Source: Clostridia bacterium | GTDB taxonomy: Bacteria; Bacillota; Clostridia; Christensenellales; SZUA-584 | NCBI GenBank assembly: GCA_018648645.1 | Contig: JABGQS010000010.1 | Span: forward strand, 1 to 64,000 | Direction of reading: 5' to 3' | DNA: 64,000 nt | Shown here: positions 47,562 through 56,187 of the stretch, piece by piece | How the letters are laid out: the number at the start of each line of letters is the position of its first letter | How positions within the stretch are numbered: position 1 is the first letter of the stretch | The notes under the pieces: model-generated | Database searches by the model: none | What the model was told of the DNA's origin: nothing | What the model saw: only the letters and a program-made list of their open reading frames with translations | Translations under genes and position numbers: made by a program

Positions 47562-48590
47562 CTATGCGCCGAAAACTATTTTGGTGGCGAAGATTGCGAT
47601 TACTGCCAGCAGAACTTCTACCGAGAAGCCGAGTATGAACGGCTTGATGCCGATGGCTTTGAACTTTTTAAAGTCTACGCCAAGACCGATTCCGGATAGA
47701 GCCAGCAGTATTATGAACTTGCTGATTTGCACGAGCGTGTCGCTTATCGCCGGTGTGAAAACGCCGACGCTGTTAAGCAGCGCGAACAACAGGAACCCGA
47801 GTATAAACATCGGGAATATTTTGATGATGTTGATCTTTTGCTTTTCGCCCGAACTCGCGGTTGCGTTTTTTCTGTAGAAGAAGGCAACGAGCAGAACGAC
47901 GGGTACGATCATGATGTTGCGGACGAGCTTTATGGTTGTTGCGACTTCGCCCGCTGCGTCGCTGTAAATGAAACCGGCCGCGACGACTTGGGACGTGTCG
48001 TTGATGGCTGTGCCTGCCCATGCGCCAAACCATGTGTCGCTCATAGAGAGAGCAGTGCCGATAAGCGGATAAGTCAGCACGCCGATTACGCCGAACAGCG
48101 TGACGATGCCGACCGCCATTGCGATTTCCTCATCCTTGGCTTCGATAAGCGGAGCTGCTGTGACGATGGCTGTGTTGCCGCAAATGCAAACGCCCACCGC
48201 GATGAGAATCTTGCGCCTAAGAGAGACACCGAGAAATTTGCCGATTAGAAAAACCAAACCGAACACTATGCAAATAAGTACAACGATAATGAGGATGCCT
48301 TTTGCGCCGAGAGACGCGACCTCTCCGAAGCTGATGCCTGCGCCCATCAAAATTATCGCAAGTTTCAGCAGTTTGCTGAGTCCGAGCTTGATACCTTTTG
48401 CGAAAATCTCTTTTTTGGGACGAAATATATTTGCTATCACTATGCCTAGGATTACCGCTATGAACACTTTACCTATGAACGAAGGCAGGTATTGTGCGAG
48501 AAATGTTGCCGCCAGTGCTATAACCAACAGCAGCAGCAATCCCGGTGCGTATGTGCTGAAAAGTTCCCTGATTTTATTAAGTATTTTCAA
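47562..48590 (-). CDS. YeiH/PSE family putative sulfate exporter-like transporter
   Basis: A 342-residue membrane protein with about ten helices of the UPF0324/YeiH family (putative sulfate exporter by automated naming). Family stretches are LLKLAIILMGAGISFGE, GVCICGNTAIVTAAPLI, GIVTLFGVIGVLTYPLIG, WAGTAINDTSQVVAAGF and the closing GIGLGVDFKKFKAIG. The true substrate is not well established. It is convergent with hgcB, so the proximity alone does not imply a role in mercury or sulfur handling. Confidence 0.85.
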   Translation of the reverse strand: MKILNKIRELFSTYAPGLLLLLVIALAATFLAQYLPSFIGKVFIAVILGIVIANIFRPKKEIFAKGIKLGLSKLLKLAIILMGAGISFGEVASLGAKGILIIVVLICIVFGLVFLIGKFLGVSLRRKILIAVGVCICGNTAIVTAAPLIEAKDEEIAMAVGIVTLFGVIGVLTYPLIGTALSMSDTWFGAWAGTAINDTSQVVAAGFIYSDAAGEVATTIKLVRNIMIVPVVLLVAFFYRKNATASSGEKQKINIIKIFPMFILGFLLFALLNSVGVFTPAISDTLVQISKFIILLALSGIGLGVDFKKFKAIGIKPFILGFSVEVLLAVIAIFATKIVFGA

Positions 48591-48631
48591 AGTTAATCAC
48601 CTTCGTTAAGTATTCGCCAATAAGAAAGCTC

Positions 48632-48660
48632 GGCGCAAGAGACAGTTTGTCTCTTGCACC
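48632..48660 (-). terminator. Hairpin after the PIG-L gene
   Basis: GGTGCAAGAGACA-AAC-TGTCTCTTGCGCC, a 13-pair stem with one G-U pair on the minus strand. The following GAGCTTTCTTATT is only a weak T-tract. Confidence 0.6.
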
Positions 48661-48681
48661 GCAATCTGCTAAATGTTCTGT

Positions 48682-49566
48682 TTACTCAAAGAACTCTCTT
48701 TTTTTGTATGGTACCATGTGTGCCTTGAACTCTGACAGTCTGCCAATTCGTGCAGTCCAGCCTGTGTTAGTCTCAAGCGTGCTGTCCATGATTGGAAGGA
48801 ATTCGTGCACTTCGGGCAGCATTGGAATGAACGTTTCGCCGTACGGTATGTCCATTCTTGTTCCCCAATAACCGTCGCACGCCTCTGCACGTTTTCTTGC
48901 GTAGTCGCCGTCGTAGCGCTGGCTTGCCAGACAGTCGAGCGCTTTTACTTTTCTGTCCACCACATCGGTGATGTCTACATAAACTCTCCATTGTGCAATG
49001 AAGCTTTGCGATAGGCTCCAAGGCTTTCCGTTGAGCGCGCCTACAAAGAAAACCTGTTTAACCTGATGCGGCGGCACCTTTTCGTCACGTGTCCACCGAG
49101 CGCCCGCTGCTTCGTTGCCGAGCAATACGATTTGACCGACGATTGGATGAGTTGTCAGCAAACCGCCGTCCTGCATCGGATGGTGAGTGATCAAAATGTC
49201 CGGCTTTAGCTCGCGAATGAGGTCTGCAACCTTTTTGATGGCGACTTCGTTAATGAGCAGAAGGTCGTCTTCTTCTTCAAAGAAGCGAACATCGGTGATG
49301 CCAAGCTCTTTGCCGGCTGCAATAATTTCGCGCTCTTTGTAACCTGTGATGGCGGCGCCGTCCATGCCTGCGAAAGCTTCGTTTCGCTCACCTTTGCTCT
49401 TTCTCTTTTCGTCGGTAAATAGTGCTGCGTGGCTTCTTGTGCCGCTTGTCATCAAGCACACGGTGACTTCGTCACCCCTCATTGCGTGATGGCAGAGCGT
49501 TCCGCCGGAATCGTCAAAAGCGTCACCCGGATGCGCACAGATCATCAGTATCTTTAGCTTTTTCAT
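48682..49566 (-). CDS. PIG-L family deacetylase-like protein with altered catalytic motif
   Basis: A 294-residue protein of the PIG-L/LmbE fold (zinc-dependent N-acetylglucosaminide or bacillithiol/mycothiol-type deacetylases). The usual N-terminal motif HPDD reads HPGD here (ICAHPGDAFDDSGGT). The metal-binding His and second Asp are kept, but the first Asp, the general base in characterised members, is replaced by Gly. THHPMQDGG and TTHPIVGQIV supply the later histidines. It may be an enzyme with a different mechanism or a non-catalytic relative. The AraC-type regulator gene lies 127 bp upstream on the same strand. Confidence 0.8.
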   Translation of the reverse strand: MKKLKILMICAHPGDAFDDSGGTLCHHAMRGDEVTVCLMTSGTRSHAALFTDEKRKSKGERNEAFAGMDGAAITGYKEREIIAAGKELGITDVRFFEEEDDLLLINEVAIKKVADLIRELKPDILITHHPMQDGGLLTTHPIVGQIVLLGNEAAGARWTRDEKVPPHQVKQVFFVGALNGKPWSLSQSFIAQWRVYVDITDVVDRKVKALDCLASQRYDGDYARKRAEACDGYWGTRMDIPYGETFIPMLPEVHEFLPIMDSTLETNTGWTARIGRLSEFKAHMVPYKKREFFE

Positions 49567-49642
49567 GGAAATACCTCCGTTTATTATTTACCTTGACTAT
49601 AACAAAATCCCGGAGAAAAGAAATATCGCGGCACGACATCTT

Positions 49643-49670
49643 TGACACCGGTGTGTCACAATCTATGACA
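49643..49670. promoter_or_regulatory. Overlapping inverted repeats upstream of the PIG-L gene
   Basis: TGACAC-CGGT-GTGTCA is a perfect six-base dyad, and its right arm also pairs with TGACA further on (TGTCA-7-TGACA). It lies between the AraC-type regulator gene and the PIG-L gene and could be that regulator's operator. Confidence 0.45.
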
Positions 49671-49693
49671 AGAAGCGGTTTTGGGTGTGTTGT

Positions 49694-50614
49694 CTAAGCC
49701 TTTTTGCGAAAGTCTACCGGCGTTATGCCGACGTAGTTTTTGAACGAGGCGGAGAAGCTGGCTCGGGAGGAGTAGCCGACTTGGTAAGCGATTTGCTCGA
49801 CAGAGAGGTCGCCCGCTGCCAATAGTTCTTTCGCCATTTCGATGCGCGTCATGATGAGCTTTTCGCGGTAGGTGATGCCAAAGTAACTTTTTATCAGGCG
49901 CTCTGCCTGGCGCCGGCTTAAGTGGATGTGCGCTGCCAAAGAATCGAGCAGCTTATTATCCTGCATGTTTTCGGCGAAGTATTTCTCGATTTTGATGAGG
50001 TCTTTCATTCGCAAATCGGTGTCGGTGTCCTGTATCTGCTCTTTTTTGATAAGTTTGATGTCGTCTGCGTTGTCTTGAATGTGCAGATTGACCGTTCGCA
50101 GGCAGCCGATTATCAGCAGCTCCAACAGCGATTTGATAGCGCCGAAGCAGCCGATATCTTGGCGTTTGAGCTCGTGCTTGATTTTCTCCATAATCGAGAA
50201 GCAGTCGTTTACGTCCTCGCAGCGGATTAGCGAGAGTTTTGACAATTGGTGAAAAACCTCGTCGAACTCTACAGTCTCGCGGCTTGGCTGTGTTTCGAGA
50301 ATGGGGTCGAAGGAAAAGCGAAAGCTGTAGGCAACGTTCTCGTCCGCGTTCTCGTAGACCACGTTGTGGTACTGTTTTGGTCCGATGAGCACCATTGTGT
50401 TTTTGTGTGCGGCGACGCTGTCGTTATCGATTTTGAGTTGTCCCGTATTAAGATTGATTAGAAACACTTCGTAGAAAGCGTGGTTGTGCCGCTGCGATTT
50501 AAGCAGGTGTTTGGAGGATACCGCGTTTATGTTTACGATAACAGAAAAGCGGTATCCGTATAGGTCGATCTCGAGAAAGTGACCCGTGAAGAAGTTCTCT
50601 GTGTTTTGTTGCAT
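49694..50614 (-). CDS. AraC-family transcriptional regulator
   Basis: A 306-residue regulator. The N-terminal half is a cupin-like sensor domain (RHNHAFYEVFLINLNTGQLKID and VLIGPKQYHNVVY). The C-terminal hundred residues form the double helix-turn-helix DNA-binding domain: LLDSLAAHIHLSRRQAERLIKSYFGITY, then LSVEQIAYQVGYSSRASFSASFKNYVGITPVDFRK. A long linker with several cysteines lies between. The next gene downstream, PIG-L, is a likely target, with a dyad sequence between the two. The ligand is unknown but may be a sugar derivative, as is common for this architecture. Confidence 0.9.
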   Translation of the reverse strand: MQQNTENFFTGHFLEIDLYGYRFSVIVNINAVSSKHLLKSQRHNHAFYEVFLINLNTGQLKIDNDSVAAHKNTMVLIGPKQYHNVVYENADENVAYSFRFSFDPILETQPSRETVEFDEVFHQLSKLSLIRCEDVNDCFSIMEKIKHELKRQDIGCFGAIKSLLELLIIGCLRTVNLHIQDNADDIKLIKKEQIQDTDTDLRMKDLIKIEKYFAENMQDNKLLDSLAAHIHLSRRQAERLIKSYFGITYREKLIMTRIEMAKELLAAGDLSVEQIAYQVGYSSRASFSASFKNYVGITPVDFRKKA

Positions 50615-50645
50615 AGTGTGTCTCCTAAATTATCGTTGTCTCCCG

Positions 50646-52163
50646 CTAAGTCGAAGATGGAGATGGCGACGGTGACGGCGACGGGGTTGGCGATGGTGAC
50701 GGTGACGGGGTCGGCGGCGGGGTTGGCGGTATTTCGATGAGATCCTCGATTGTCTCGATGAGCAGCGTCATCAAAGCGAGCTGCTCGTTCATCTCGTCAG
50801 TATCTTGGTTTATCAGCACAAACTCTGCCATTGCGATGCGCTCTTCTATGAACGTGTAGTCCTCCAGCAAAGCAAAGAACTCGAAGTACTCTATCGGGTC
50901 TTGCCCTTGCCCCGGCGGGGTTAGCGTGTAGACGTAGCCGAGCAGCTCCGCGTTGCTGATCAGAAGCTGTTTGGTGTCTAGAATGGCTTTCTCAAGGTTG
51001 ATGCGTGCCATGTCGTTTTTGACGAACTCGAGGCTGTATTCCCAGTTGATGCTTGGTGTGACATTGAAGATTTCACGCACGACAAATTCTGTGTATTCGT
51101 GGTCGAGCACGTAGTATTTGGACGCGTTGTATGCCGGCATGTATTCGCCCTTCAGCGTGTATCGGTCGAGGTCAGTCGTAAGGTCGAGGTCGAGCGCGAA
51201 CAGTGAAAGCGCGACGATTTGCTCGAAGTTGAGGTTGGTCATAATCTGCGAGTTCAGCGTGTTATAAATCTGCGGGATTTGTGCAATCTTGGATTCGCTT
51301 TTCATTTGGTTGAACACTTCCATCAACAGTCGCTGCTGGCGGTCTATGCGGTATATATCTGAGCTTGACGTGATGCCTTTGCGCGCGCGCATGTAATCGA
51401 GCACGGCTTGACCGTCTAGGTGTTGGTAGCCTGTGTCGAGGTGGCGTCCGTTCATGTCGATTTCGTAGTCGACATCGTACCAAACGCCGCCGATGATGTC
51501 CACGATGTCTTTGACTGCCTGCATCTCTACCGCGATGTAGTAGTCTACGGGGATGCCGCCGATGCAGTCGCTGACTGTTTTCATCATGCCCGCAAATCCG
51601 CTGCCGTCTGCGCCGCCTGCGCTCATGAACGCGCCGTTGATTTTCCATTTAGCGTCGGTGAACGCGATGTCGGCATAGCTGTCGCGAGGGATGCTGAGCA
51701 TGTCTGCCTCGCCCGTTTTGAAGTTGATGCTGAGCAGCAGTATGGTGTCTGTGCGATACGTCGCCCAAGCTTCGCGCTCGATGCTGTAGTCGATGCCGGT
51801 TATAAGCACGTTGACGCGGTCAGCCATGAAGTCGTAGTCTGCGCTTTGCTCGAGAAGCTCTCGCGGCGAAAGCGTTATGGTCGGCTGCGGCGTTATGGTT
51901 TGCGGTGCGCCGGATGTGTCGGCAGTCTGCTGTTGCGAAGCGATTGGCTGAGACACGGCTGCCGCGGGTGTGTTGTCAAACGCGGCAGTCGGGTTGATGG
52001 CGGTGCGAAAAACAAACCGAACTACAAAGACGACGCCGATTATCAAAAGGATCAACAGAGCCCAAATGAGAACCTTTAATGCAGTGACGGGGGCGCCGAA
52101 AAGTCTTGATTTGCGTTTCTTTTTATTGTTTGCGACGTAGCGTTTTTCGTTTTGCTCTTCCAT
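50646..52163 (-). CDS. LytR-CpsA-Psr (LCP) family protein with Pro/Ser-rich tail
   Basis: A 505-residue second LCP protein. A basic N-terminus leads into one transmembrane helix (about residues 28-51), then a Gln/Ala/Thr-rich linker. The LCP domain (about 110-330) has VNVLITGIDYSIE, RTDTILLLSIN, SIPRDSYADI and KINGAF, which carry the residues that bind polyprenyl pyrophosphate. A helical region follows, then a tail of about 27 residues made of Pro, Ser and Thr (PTPSPSPSPTPSPSPS). At DNA level the tail is a degenerate tandem of short GC-rich units. Such tails usually act as wall spacers. Confidence 0.9.
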   Translation of the reverse strand: MEEQNEKRYVANNKKKRKSRLFGAPVTALKVLIWALLILLIIGVVFVVRFVFRTAINPTAAFDNTPAAAVSQPIASQQQTADTSGAPQTITPQPTITLSPRELLEQSADYDFMADRVNVLITGIDYSIEREAWATYRTDTILLLSINFKTGEADMLSIPRDSYADIAFTDAKWKINGAFMSAGGADGSGFAGMMKTVSDCIGGIPVDYYIAVEMQAVKDIVDIIGGVWYDVDYEIDMNGRHLDTGYQHLDGQAVLDYMRARKGITSSSDIYRIDRQQRLLMEVFNQMKSESKIAQIPQIYNTLNSQIMTNLNFEQIVALSLFALDLDLTTDLDRYTLKGEYMPAYNASKYYVLDHEYTEFVVREIFNVTPSINWEYSLEFVKNDMARINLEKAILDTKQLLISNAELLGYVYTLTPPGQGQDPIEYFEFFALLEDYTFIEERIAMAEFVLINQDTDEMNEQLALMTLLIETIEDLIEIPPTPPPTPSPSPSPTPSPSPSPSPSST

Positions 52164-52248
52164 TGCCCAGTATACCTCTATTCGGATAATATCATATCAC
52201 AATTGGCGCGTTTTCTCATCAAGCGGTGTGATTTGGGTTTGAAGTAAA

Positions 52249-52276
52249 AAAGGGAAGCAGATTTACGCTTCCCTTT
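52249..52276 (-). terminator. Intrinsic terminator of the desulfoferrodoxin-rubrerythrin operon
   Basis: AAAGGGAAGC-GTAAATCT-GCTTCCCTTT on the minus strand, followed by further T residues. Confidence 0.85.
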
Positions 52277-52295
52277 CTATTGGTTGCTTTGGTGT

Positions 52296-52832
52296 TTAGT
52301 ACGCTCGCACGTACATCTCGAAGTACGCTTTTGGGTGATCACACACCGGACATTTTTTTGGCGCATTGCTGCCAAAATACTGGTGTCCGCAATTAGAGCA
52401 TATCCATTGTATGTCCTTGTCTTTTTCGAAGACTTTGTCCTGCTCTATGTTGGCTTTTAGTGCGCGGTAGCGGTCCTCGTGCGTCTTTTCAATTTTGGTA
52501 ACGCCTTCGAAAAGTTTTGCGATGCGAGTGAAGCCTTCTTCGTGCGCTTCTTTAGCCATAGTCGGGTACATTTGCGTGTTCTCGTACATTTCGCCGGCCG
52601 CAGCTGCCTCTAGGTTTTCTGTGGTTTCGCCGAGCAGACCGAGTTCTTTGAACCACAGCTCTGCGTGCTCTTTCTCGTTGCCTGCGGTCTCGGCAAAAAA
52701 GTTGGCGATTTGATTGTAGCCCGCTTTTCTTGCTACCGACGCGAAGTATGTGTATTTGTTTCTAGCAGCAGATTCGCCGGCAAATGCGTCTTGTAGGTTC
52801 TTTTGTGTCTTAGTGCCTTCTATTTTGTCCAT
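52296..52832 (-). CDS. rbr: Rubrerythrin
   Basis: A 178-residue peroxidase of anaerobes that reduces hydrogen peroxide in the cytoplasm. The four-helix diiron domain has the E-x-x-H-type motifs FAGESAARNKYTYFA, AGNEKEHAELWFKEL, EAHEEGFTRIAKLFEGV and KIEKTHEDRY. The C-terminal rubredoxin domain holds its iron with CSNCGH and CPVCDH. It lies 18 bp after desulfoferrodoxin; together they convert superoxide to peroxide and then to water. Confidence 0.95.
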   Translation of the reverse strand: MDKIEGTKTQKNLQDAFAGESAARNKYTYFASVARKAGYNQIANFFAETAGNEKEHAELWFKELGLLGETTENLEAAAAGEMYENTQMYPTMAKEAHEEGFTRIAKLFEGVTKIEKTHEDRYRALKANIEQDKVFEKDKDIQWICSNCGHQYFGSNAPKKCPVCDHPKAYFEMYVRAY

Positions 52833-52850
52833 GCTAATCCCTCCCCTTCG

Positions 52851-53231
52851 TTATTGCGTTGTGATCCACAGACCGTGCAGGTTGCAGTACTCGTATACCT
52901 GCGTGATTTCGTTCGCTTTGATGTTGAAAACAGCTTCGGGTACATCAGTAAGCTGTGCTCTGCCGATTTTACCGTCTTTGGTTACTACTTCGATGAAGCT
53001 GATGTAGTGCTCGCTAGTCATCACATGCGGGACCTCGCCCACTTTTATGATGGTGCTCTGCCCGTCCGGCACGATTACCGGGATGTGCTTTTCTTCTCCG
53101 GCGCCGCTGGTCTTTGCCTCGAGCAGGTTCATCTGCTGACCGCAGCACGTGAGAGATGAGCTGCCTGCCAACGCTATTGTTACAACCTGGCCGCATATCT
53201 CGCAGTGATAAAAATCTCCATAATTCGTCAT
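52851..53231 (-). CDS. dfx: Desulfoferrodoxin (superoxide reductase)
   Basis: A 126-residue class I superoxide reductase. The N-terminal desulforedoxin domain has FYHCEICG and LTCCGQQM, giving the four cysteines of iron centre I. The catalytic centre II has histidines in EEKHIPVIV, PHVMTSEHYI and NLHG, and Cys in YEYCNLHG. It reduces superoxide to hydrogen peroxide without releasing oxygen. It is the first gene of a two-gene unit with rubrerythrin and has its own promoter. Confidence 0.95.
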   Translation of the reverse strand: MTNYGDFYHCEICGQVVTIALAGSSSLTCCGQQMNLLEAKTSGAGEEKHIPVIVPDGQSTIIKVGEVPHVMTSEHYISFIEVVTKDGKIGRAQLTDVPEAVFNIKANEITQVYEYCNLHGLWITTQ

Positions 53232-53289
53232 TTTAGTGCCTCCTTTTTCGTGTAAGTTTGTGCAATTTTCTGTCAGTATGTATAATAAA

Positions 53290-53318
53290 ATTTTATACCT
53301 TTAATTGCCTTTCGTCAA
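53290..53318 (-). promoter_or_regulatory. SigA-type promoter of the dfx-rbr operon
   Basis: TTGACG and TAAAAT on the minus strand with 17 bp between them. A PerR-type operator was looked for and not recognised. Confidence 0.7.
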
Positions 53319-53413
53319 GTTTTGACTGTAAATTTGCGAAAATTTGTTTTATCCCTTTTCTTGAGGCGGTTTTGGTGGTATTCTTAGGGTAGATAACAAC
53401 AAGGGAGAAAAAT

Positions 53414-55465
53414 ATGGCTTCTAAGTTAAAACTACTATTTGTGCTAACTCTTGCGCTTGCTCTTTGCGTATCTTCGCTGAGCTGCTCTGATAAAACGTTT
53501 AGTATGTTTGAGGAGGATGCGAAGGAAACGAGAGAACCGAGAGACGAGCGCGATGAAGAGGGCGCCAAGCCGACAGATGAGCATGATCCCGTTGAAATAG
53601 AGCCGGTGGTTATTGACCCCTCGCAAACAGCGACGCCGGTCGGAGAGCTGAGCGGATGGACAATCATGATTTATTTGAATGGGTCTAACCTTGAAAGCGA
53701 GAACGGCGAGGCTACCAAGAACCTCGACAGTCTGCTTAGCGTGCAGTTGCCAGAGGATGTGCATGTGCTTGTTTATACCGGCGGCACGAAGGAGTGGCAA
53801 AACGGGTTGATTGACCCTGACCAAAATCAGATTTGGGAAGTGGAAGACGGCGGGCTTAATCTGCTTCTTAGCATGGATGCAAAAAGCATAGGCAAAAGCG
53901 ATACGCTGGCTGAGTTTTTGGTGTATGGACAGGCGCTTTATCCCGAAACGCGGCGAGCATTGTTTCTATGGAACCACGGCGGCGGCAGTATCGGCGGGTT
54001 TGGCAGTGACGAGCTGTTTGGCAGTGACGGGCTTTTGCTGGCGGAGATGCGTGAAGCGTTTGTCGGCAGCTATGACGGGCGAGCGTATGATCTGATTGGG
54101 TTTGACGCGTGTTTGATGGCGAGTGTTGAAACAGCGAGTATTCTTGCTCCGTTTGCGCATTATATGGTTGCGTCCGAAGAGTTTGTGCCGGGCGGCGGCT
54201 GGAACTATGAGTATATGTTTGGCGCGATTGCCGATGACCCACAAATGAACGGGCTTGATTTTGGCATCGCTGTGACCGACGGGTATTACGCGAAGTATGA
54301 GATGAGCGAGTATGAAAGCATTACCACGTGCAGCGTGATTGATCTTAGTTTGATCCCTGCGGTGGAGGACGCGCTGGGTGATTTTGCTAGCAAGCTGACG
54401 CTCGATATTGCAAGCCCCGAGGCTTTGACGGCTGTTGCGGATGCACGGGGACGAACTGAGTCGTATGGAGAAACGCCCGATTCAGTACCGTTTGATCTCG
54501 TTGATTTGTATAATTTTGTTGAGCTTCAAGTAGATATCAACCCGAGTTTATCGACGCGGCTTATGGACGCGATAGAAGCTGCCGTTGTCTATGAGGTGAG
54601 CGGGTCGCAACGGATTTACTCTTATGGATTGTCCGTATACTTCCCGTTTTCTGCAGAAGAGTATTTTGAGTATTGCATCGGAATTTATAACACCATGGGG
54701 TTTTGCTTTGAATATCATCAGTTTATCGCAGATTTTGCGGCCAACATATCGAACCAGACGTATTTGAGCTATATGCCGGAATACAACCCGCAGATTCAGG
54801 AGCTTGATACGCAGGACCCTGCGGACACGGGCGAGGTGGGTGAGGAGCCTTTGTTCGCTGTGCAGCTTACCGATGAGGAGATGGAGTATATCAGCTTTGT
54901 GTACTGCGCGCTTGGTTGGAGCATCAACGACCGCGTGGTACTTGATCTTGGTATCGACAGCGATATCAATATCGATTATGCGAACAACACGATTTATGAT
55001 GACTTTGACGAGTCTTGGACGGGGCTGAACGGGCAGCTGGTTGCGCTGTATGTGATGGAAGAGACGGAAGAGTATGTGGTGTATAACGTGCCCGTGCTGT
55101 ATAACGGCAGAAAGGCTATAGTTACCGGGTCGTGGGTTTGGGACGATACCAACTATGAGGGCGGGTATTATACGTACAACGGTATTTATTACACCAATGA
55201 TGAGTTTGCTGCGCCCAACACCAAGCTGTCTATTGAGCTGGAAGTTGGTGACGCTATCACCCCGACATTCAACACGCTGTATGCCGAGGACGGACAGGAC
55301 GGATATTACGAAGGCGAGACGTTCTATATAGGCGAAGACGGGCTGTATATGGAGCTGGTTTGGCTGCCGCCCGGAGATTACTATTACGGGTTTTTGCTGG
55401 TTGACAGCTATGGCGATTATCATTATACCGAGTATTCGTATATTGAGGTAGCTGAGTGGGAGTAG
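53414..55465 (+). CDS. Clostripain-like (family C11) secreted lipoprotein protease
   Basis: A 683-residue protein starting behind AGGGAGAAAAAT. The N-terminus is a signal peptide ending in SSLSC, so Cys24 is probably lipidated and the protein anchored outside the membrane. An acidic linker (residues 28-75) follows. The C11 domain begins at WTIMIYLNGSNLES; the catalytic His188 is in LFLWNHGGGS and Cys233 in LIGFDACLMAS, as in clostripain, which cleaves after arginine. The C-terminal 200 residues look beta-rich, with many Tyr and acidic residues, and have no recognised name. Maturation by self-cleavage is known in the family but cannot be judged here. Confidence 0.88.
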   Translation: MASKLKLLFVLTLALALCVSSLSCSDKTFSMFEEDAKETREPRDERDEEGAKPTDEHDPVEIEPVVIDPSQTATPVGELSGWTIMIYLNGSNLESENGEATKNLDSLLSVQLPEDVHVLVYTGGTKEWQNGLIDPDQNQIWEVEDGGLNLLLSMDAKSIGKSDTLAEFLVYGQALYPETRRALFLWNHGGGSIGGFGSDELFGSDGLLLAEMREAFVGSYDGRAYDLIGFDACLMASVETASILAPFAHYMVASEEFVPGGGWNYEYMFGAIADDPQMNGLDFGIAVTDGYYAKYEMSEYESITTCSVIDLSLIPAVEDALGDFASKLTLDIASPEALTAVADARGRTESYGETPDSVPFDLVDLYNFVELQVDINPSLSTRLMDAIEAAVVYEVSGSQRIYSYGLSVYFPFSAEEYFEYCIGIYNTMGFCFEYHQFIADFAANISNQTYLSYMPEYNPQIQELDTQDPADTGEVGEEPLFAVQLTDEEMEYISFVYCALGWSINDRVVLDLGIDSDINIDYANNTIYDDFDESWTGLNGQLVALYVMEETEEYVVYNVPVLYNGRKAIVTGSWVWDDTNYEGGYYTYNGIYYTNDEFAAPNTKLSIELEVGDAITPTFNTLYAEDGQDGYYEGETFYIGEDGLYMELVWLPPGDYYYGFLLVDSYGDYHYTEYSYIEVAEWE

Positions 55466-55501
55466 CGTTTTCGGGATTTGCTGATACTAGGAGGTCTGGA
55501 T

Positions 55502-56173
55502 ATGATTATTGACAAAGTGAACGATTATGAGGCGTTTGCAGCGCTGGTGGAGAAAATGGGGTTTATGCCGTTTGCGAACAACAAAGTCGGTTATCCGAAC
55601 CTTGATTCGCTGACCGACAATGAGTGGCACACGGGCGAGGAGACTGACCCCTGGCGGTGGCGAGTGCGAATTGAGCGCGATCATCGGGCGCTGTTTGGCA
55701 AGTTCTTTTTCGGGAACCCGGGATTTATTTCAACGAGCCGCATTGCCGACTTTGCGAGCGTGCGCAGGAACGGTTTGGTTTTTGACGAGCTGTATTTTGA
55801 CGGTGTACTGCCACGCGAGTGCAAGCCGATATATGACGCGATTGAAGACGAGGGCGTGCTGGCCGTGCACGAGATTAAGACGATTTGCAGGTTTGACAAA
55901 AGCAGCAACGCTAAGTTTGAGAGCGCGATGAAGGCGATGCAGATGTATATGCTGATAACGATAAGCGGGCAGAAGCGTAAGTTTAATAAGCGCGGCGAGG
56001 AGTATGGCTGGCCTAGCAATGCGTTTAGCACGCTGGAAACTTGGGTGGGCGGCGAGGTGGAGTATATTGATTACGGGCAGGCGAAGGAGAATATACTCGA
56101 TACCATGAAAATATATATTAGCGAGTTTGATGAAAAGAAGGCGGGCAAGATGATCGGTGGGATAAGGGGATAG
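55502..56173 (+). CDS. AlkZ-related conserved protein
   Basis: The start MIIDKVNDYEAFAALVEK at 55502 follows AGGAGGTCTGGAT, giving 223 residues. It matches, from memory, a clostridial family named AlkZ-related: an N-terminal IGF-type helix (KMGFMPFANN), NEWHTGEETDPWRWRVRIERDHRALFGKFF, a central winged-helix-like part, and a C-terminal EYGWPSNAFSTLETW. AlkZ itself is a DNA glycosylase that unhooks crosslinks, but catalytic QxQ residues are not seen here, so activity is unproven. It ends where a GNAT gene begins, and the two are coupled. Confidence 0.6.
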   Translation: MIIDKVNDYEAFAALVEKMGFMPFANNKVGYPNLDSLTDNEWHTGEETDPWRWRVRIERDHRALFGKFFFGNPGFISTSRIADFASVRRNGLVFDELYFDGVLPRECKPIYDAIEDEGVLAVHEIKTICRFDKSSNAKFESAMKAMQMYMLITISGQKRKFNKRGEEYGWPSNAFSTLETWVGGEVEYIDYGQAKENILDTMKIYISEFDEKKAGKMIGGIRG

Positions 56174-56187
56174 TGACGGAGAGGCAA

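Noticed and set aside
47562-48590. YeiH-family transporter as part of the hgcAB system
   Set aside because: It is on the opposite strand, separated by a bidirectional terminator, and the family is common without hgcAB.
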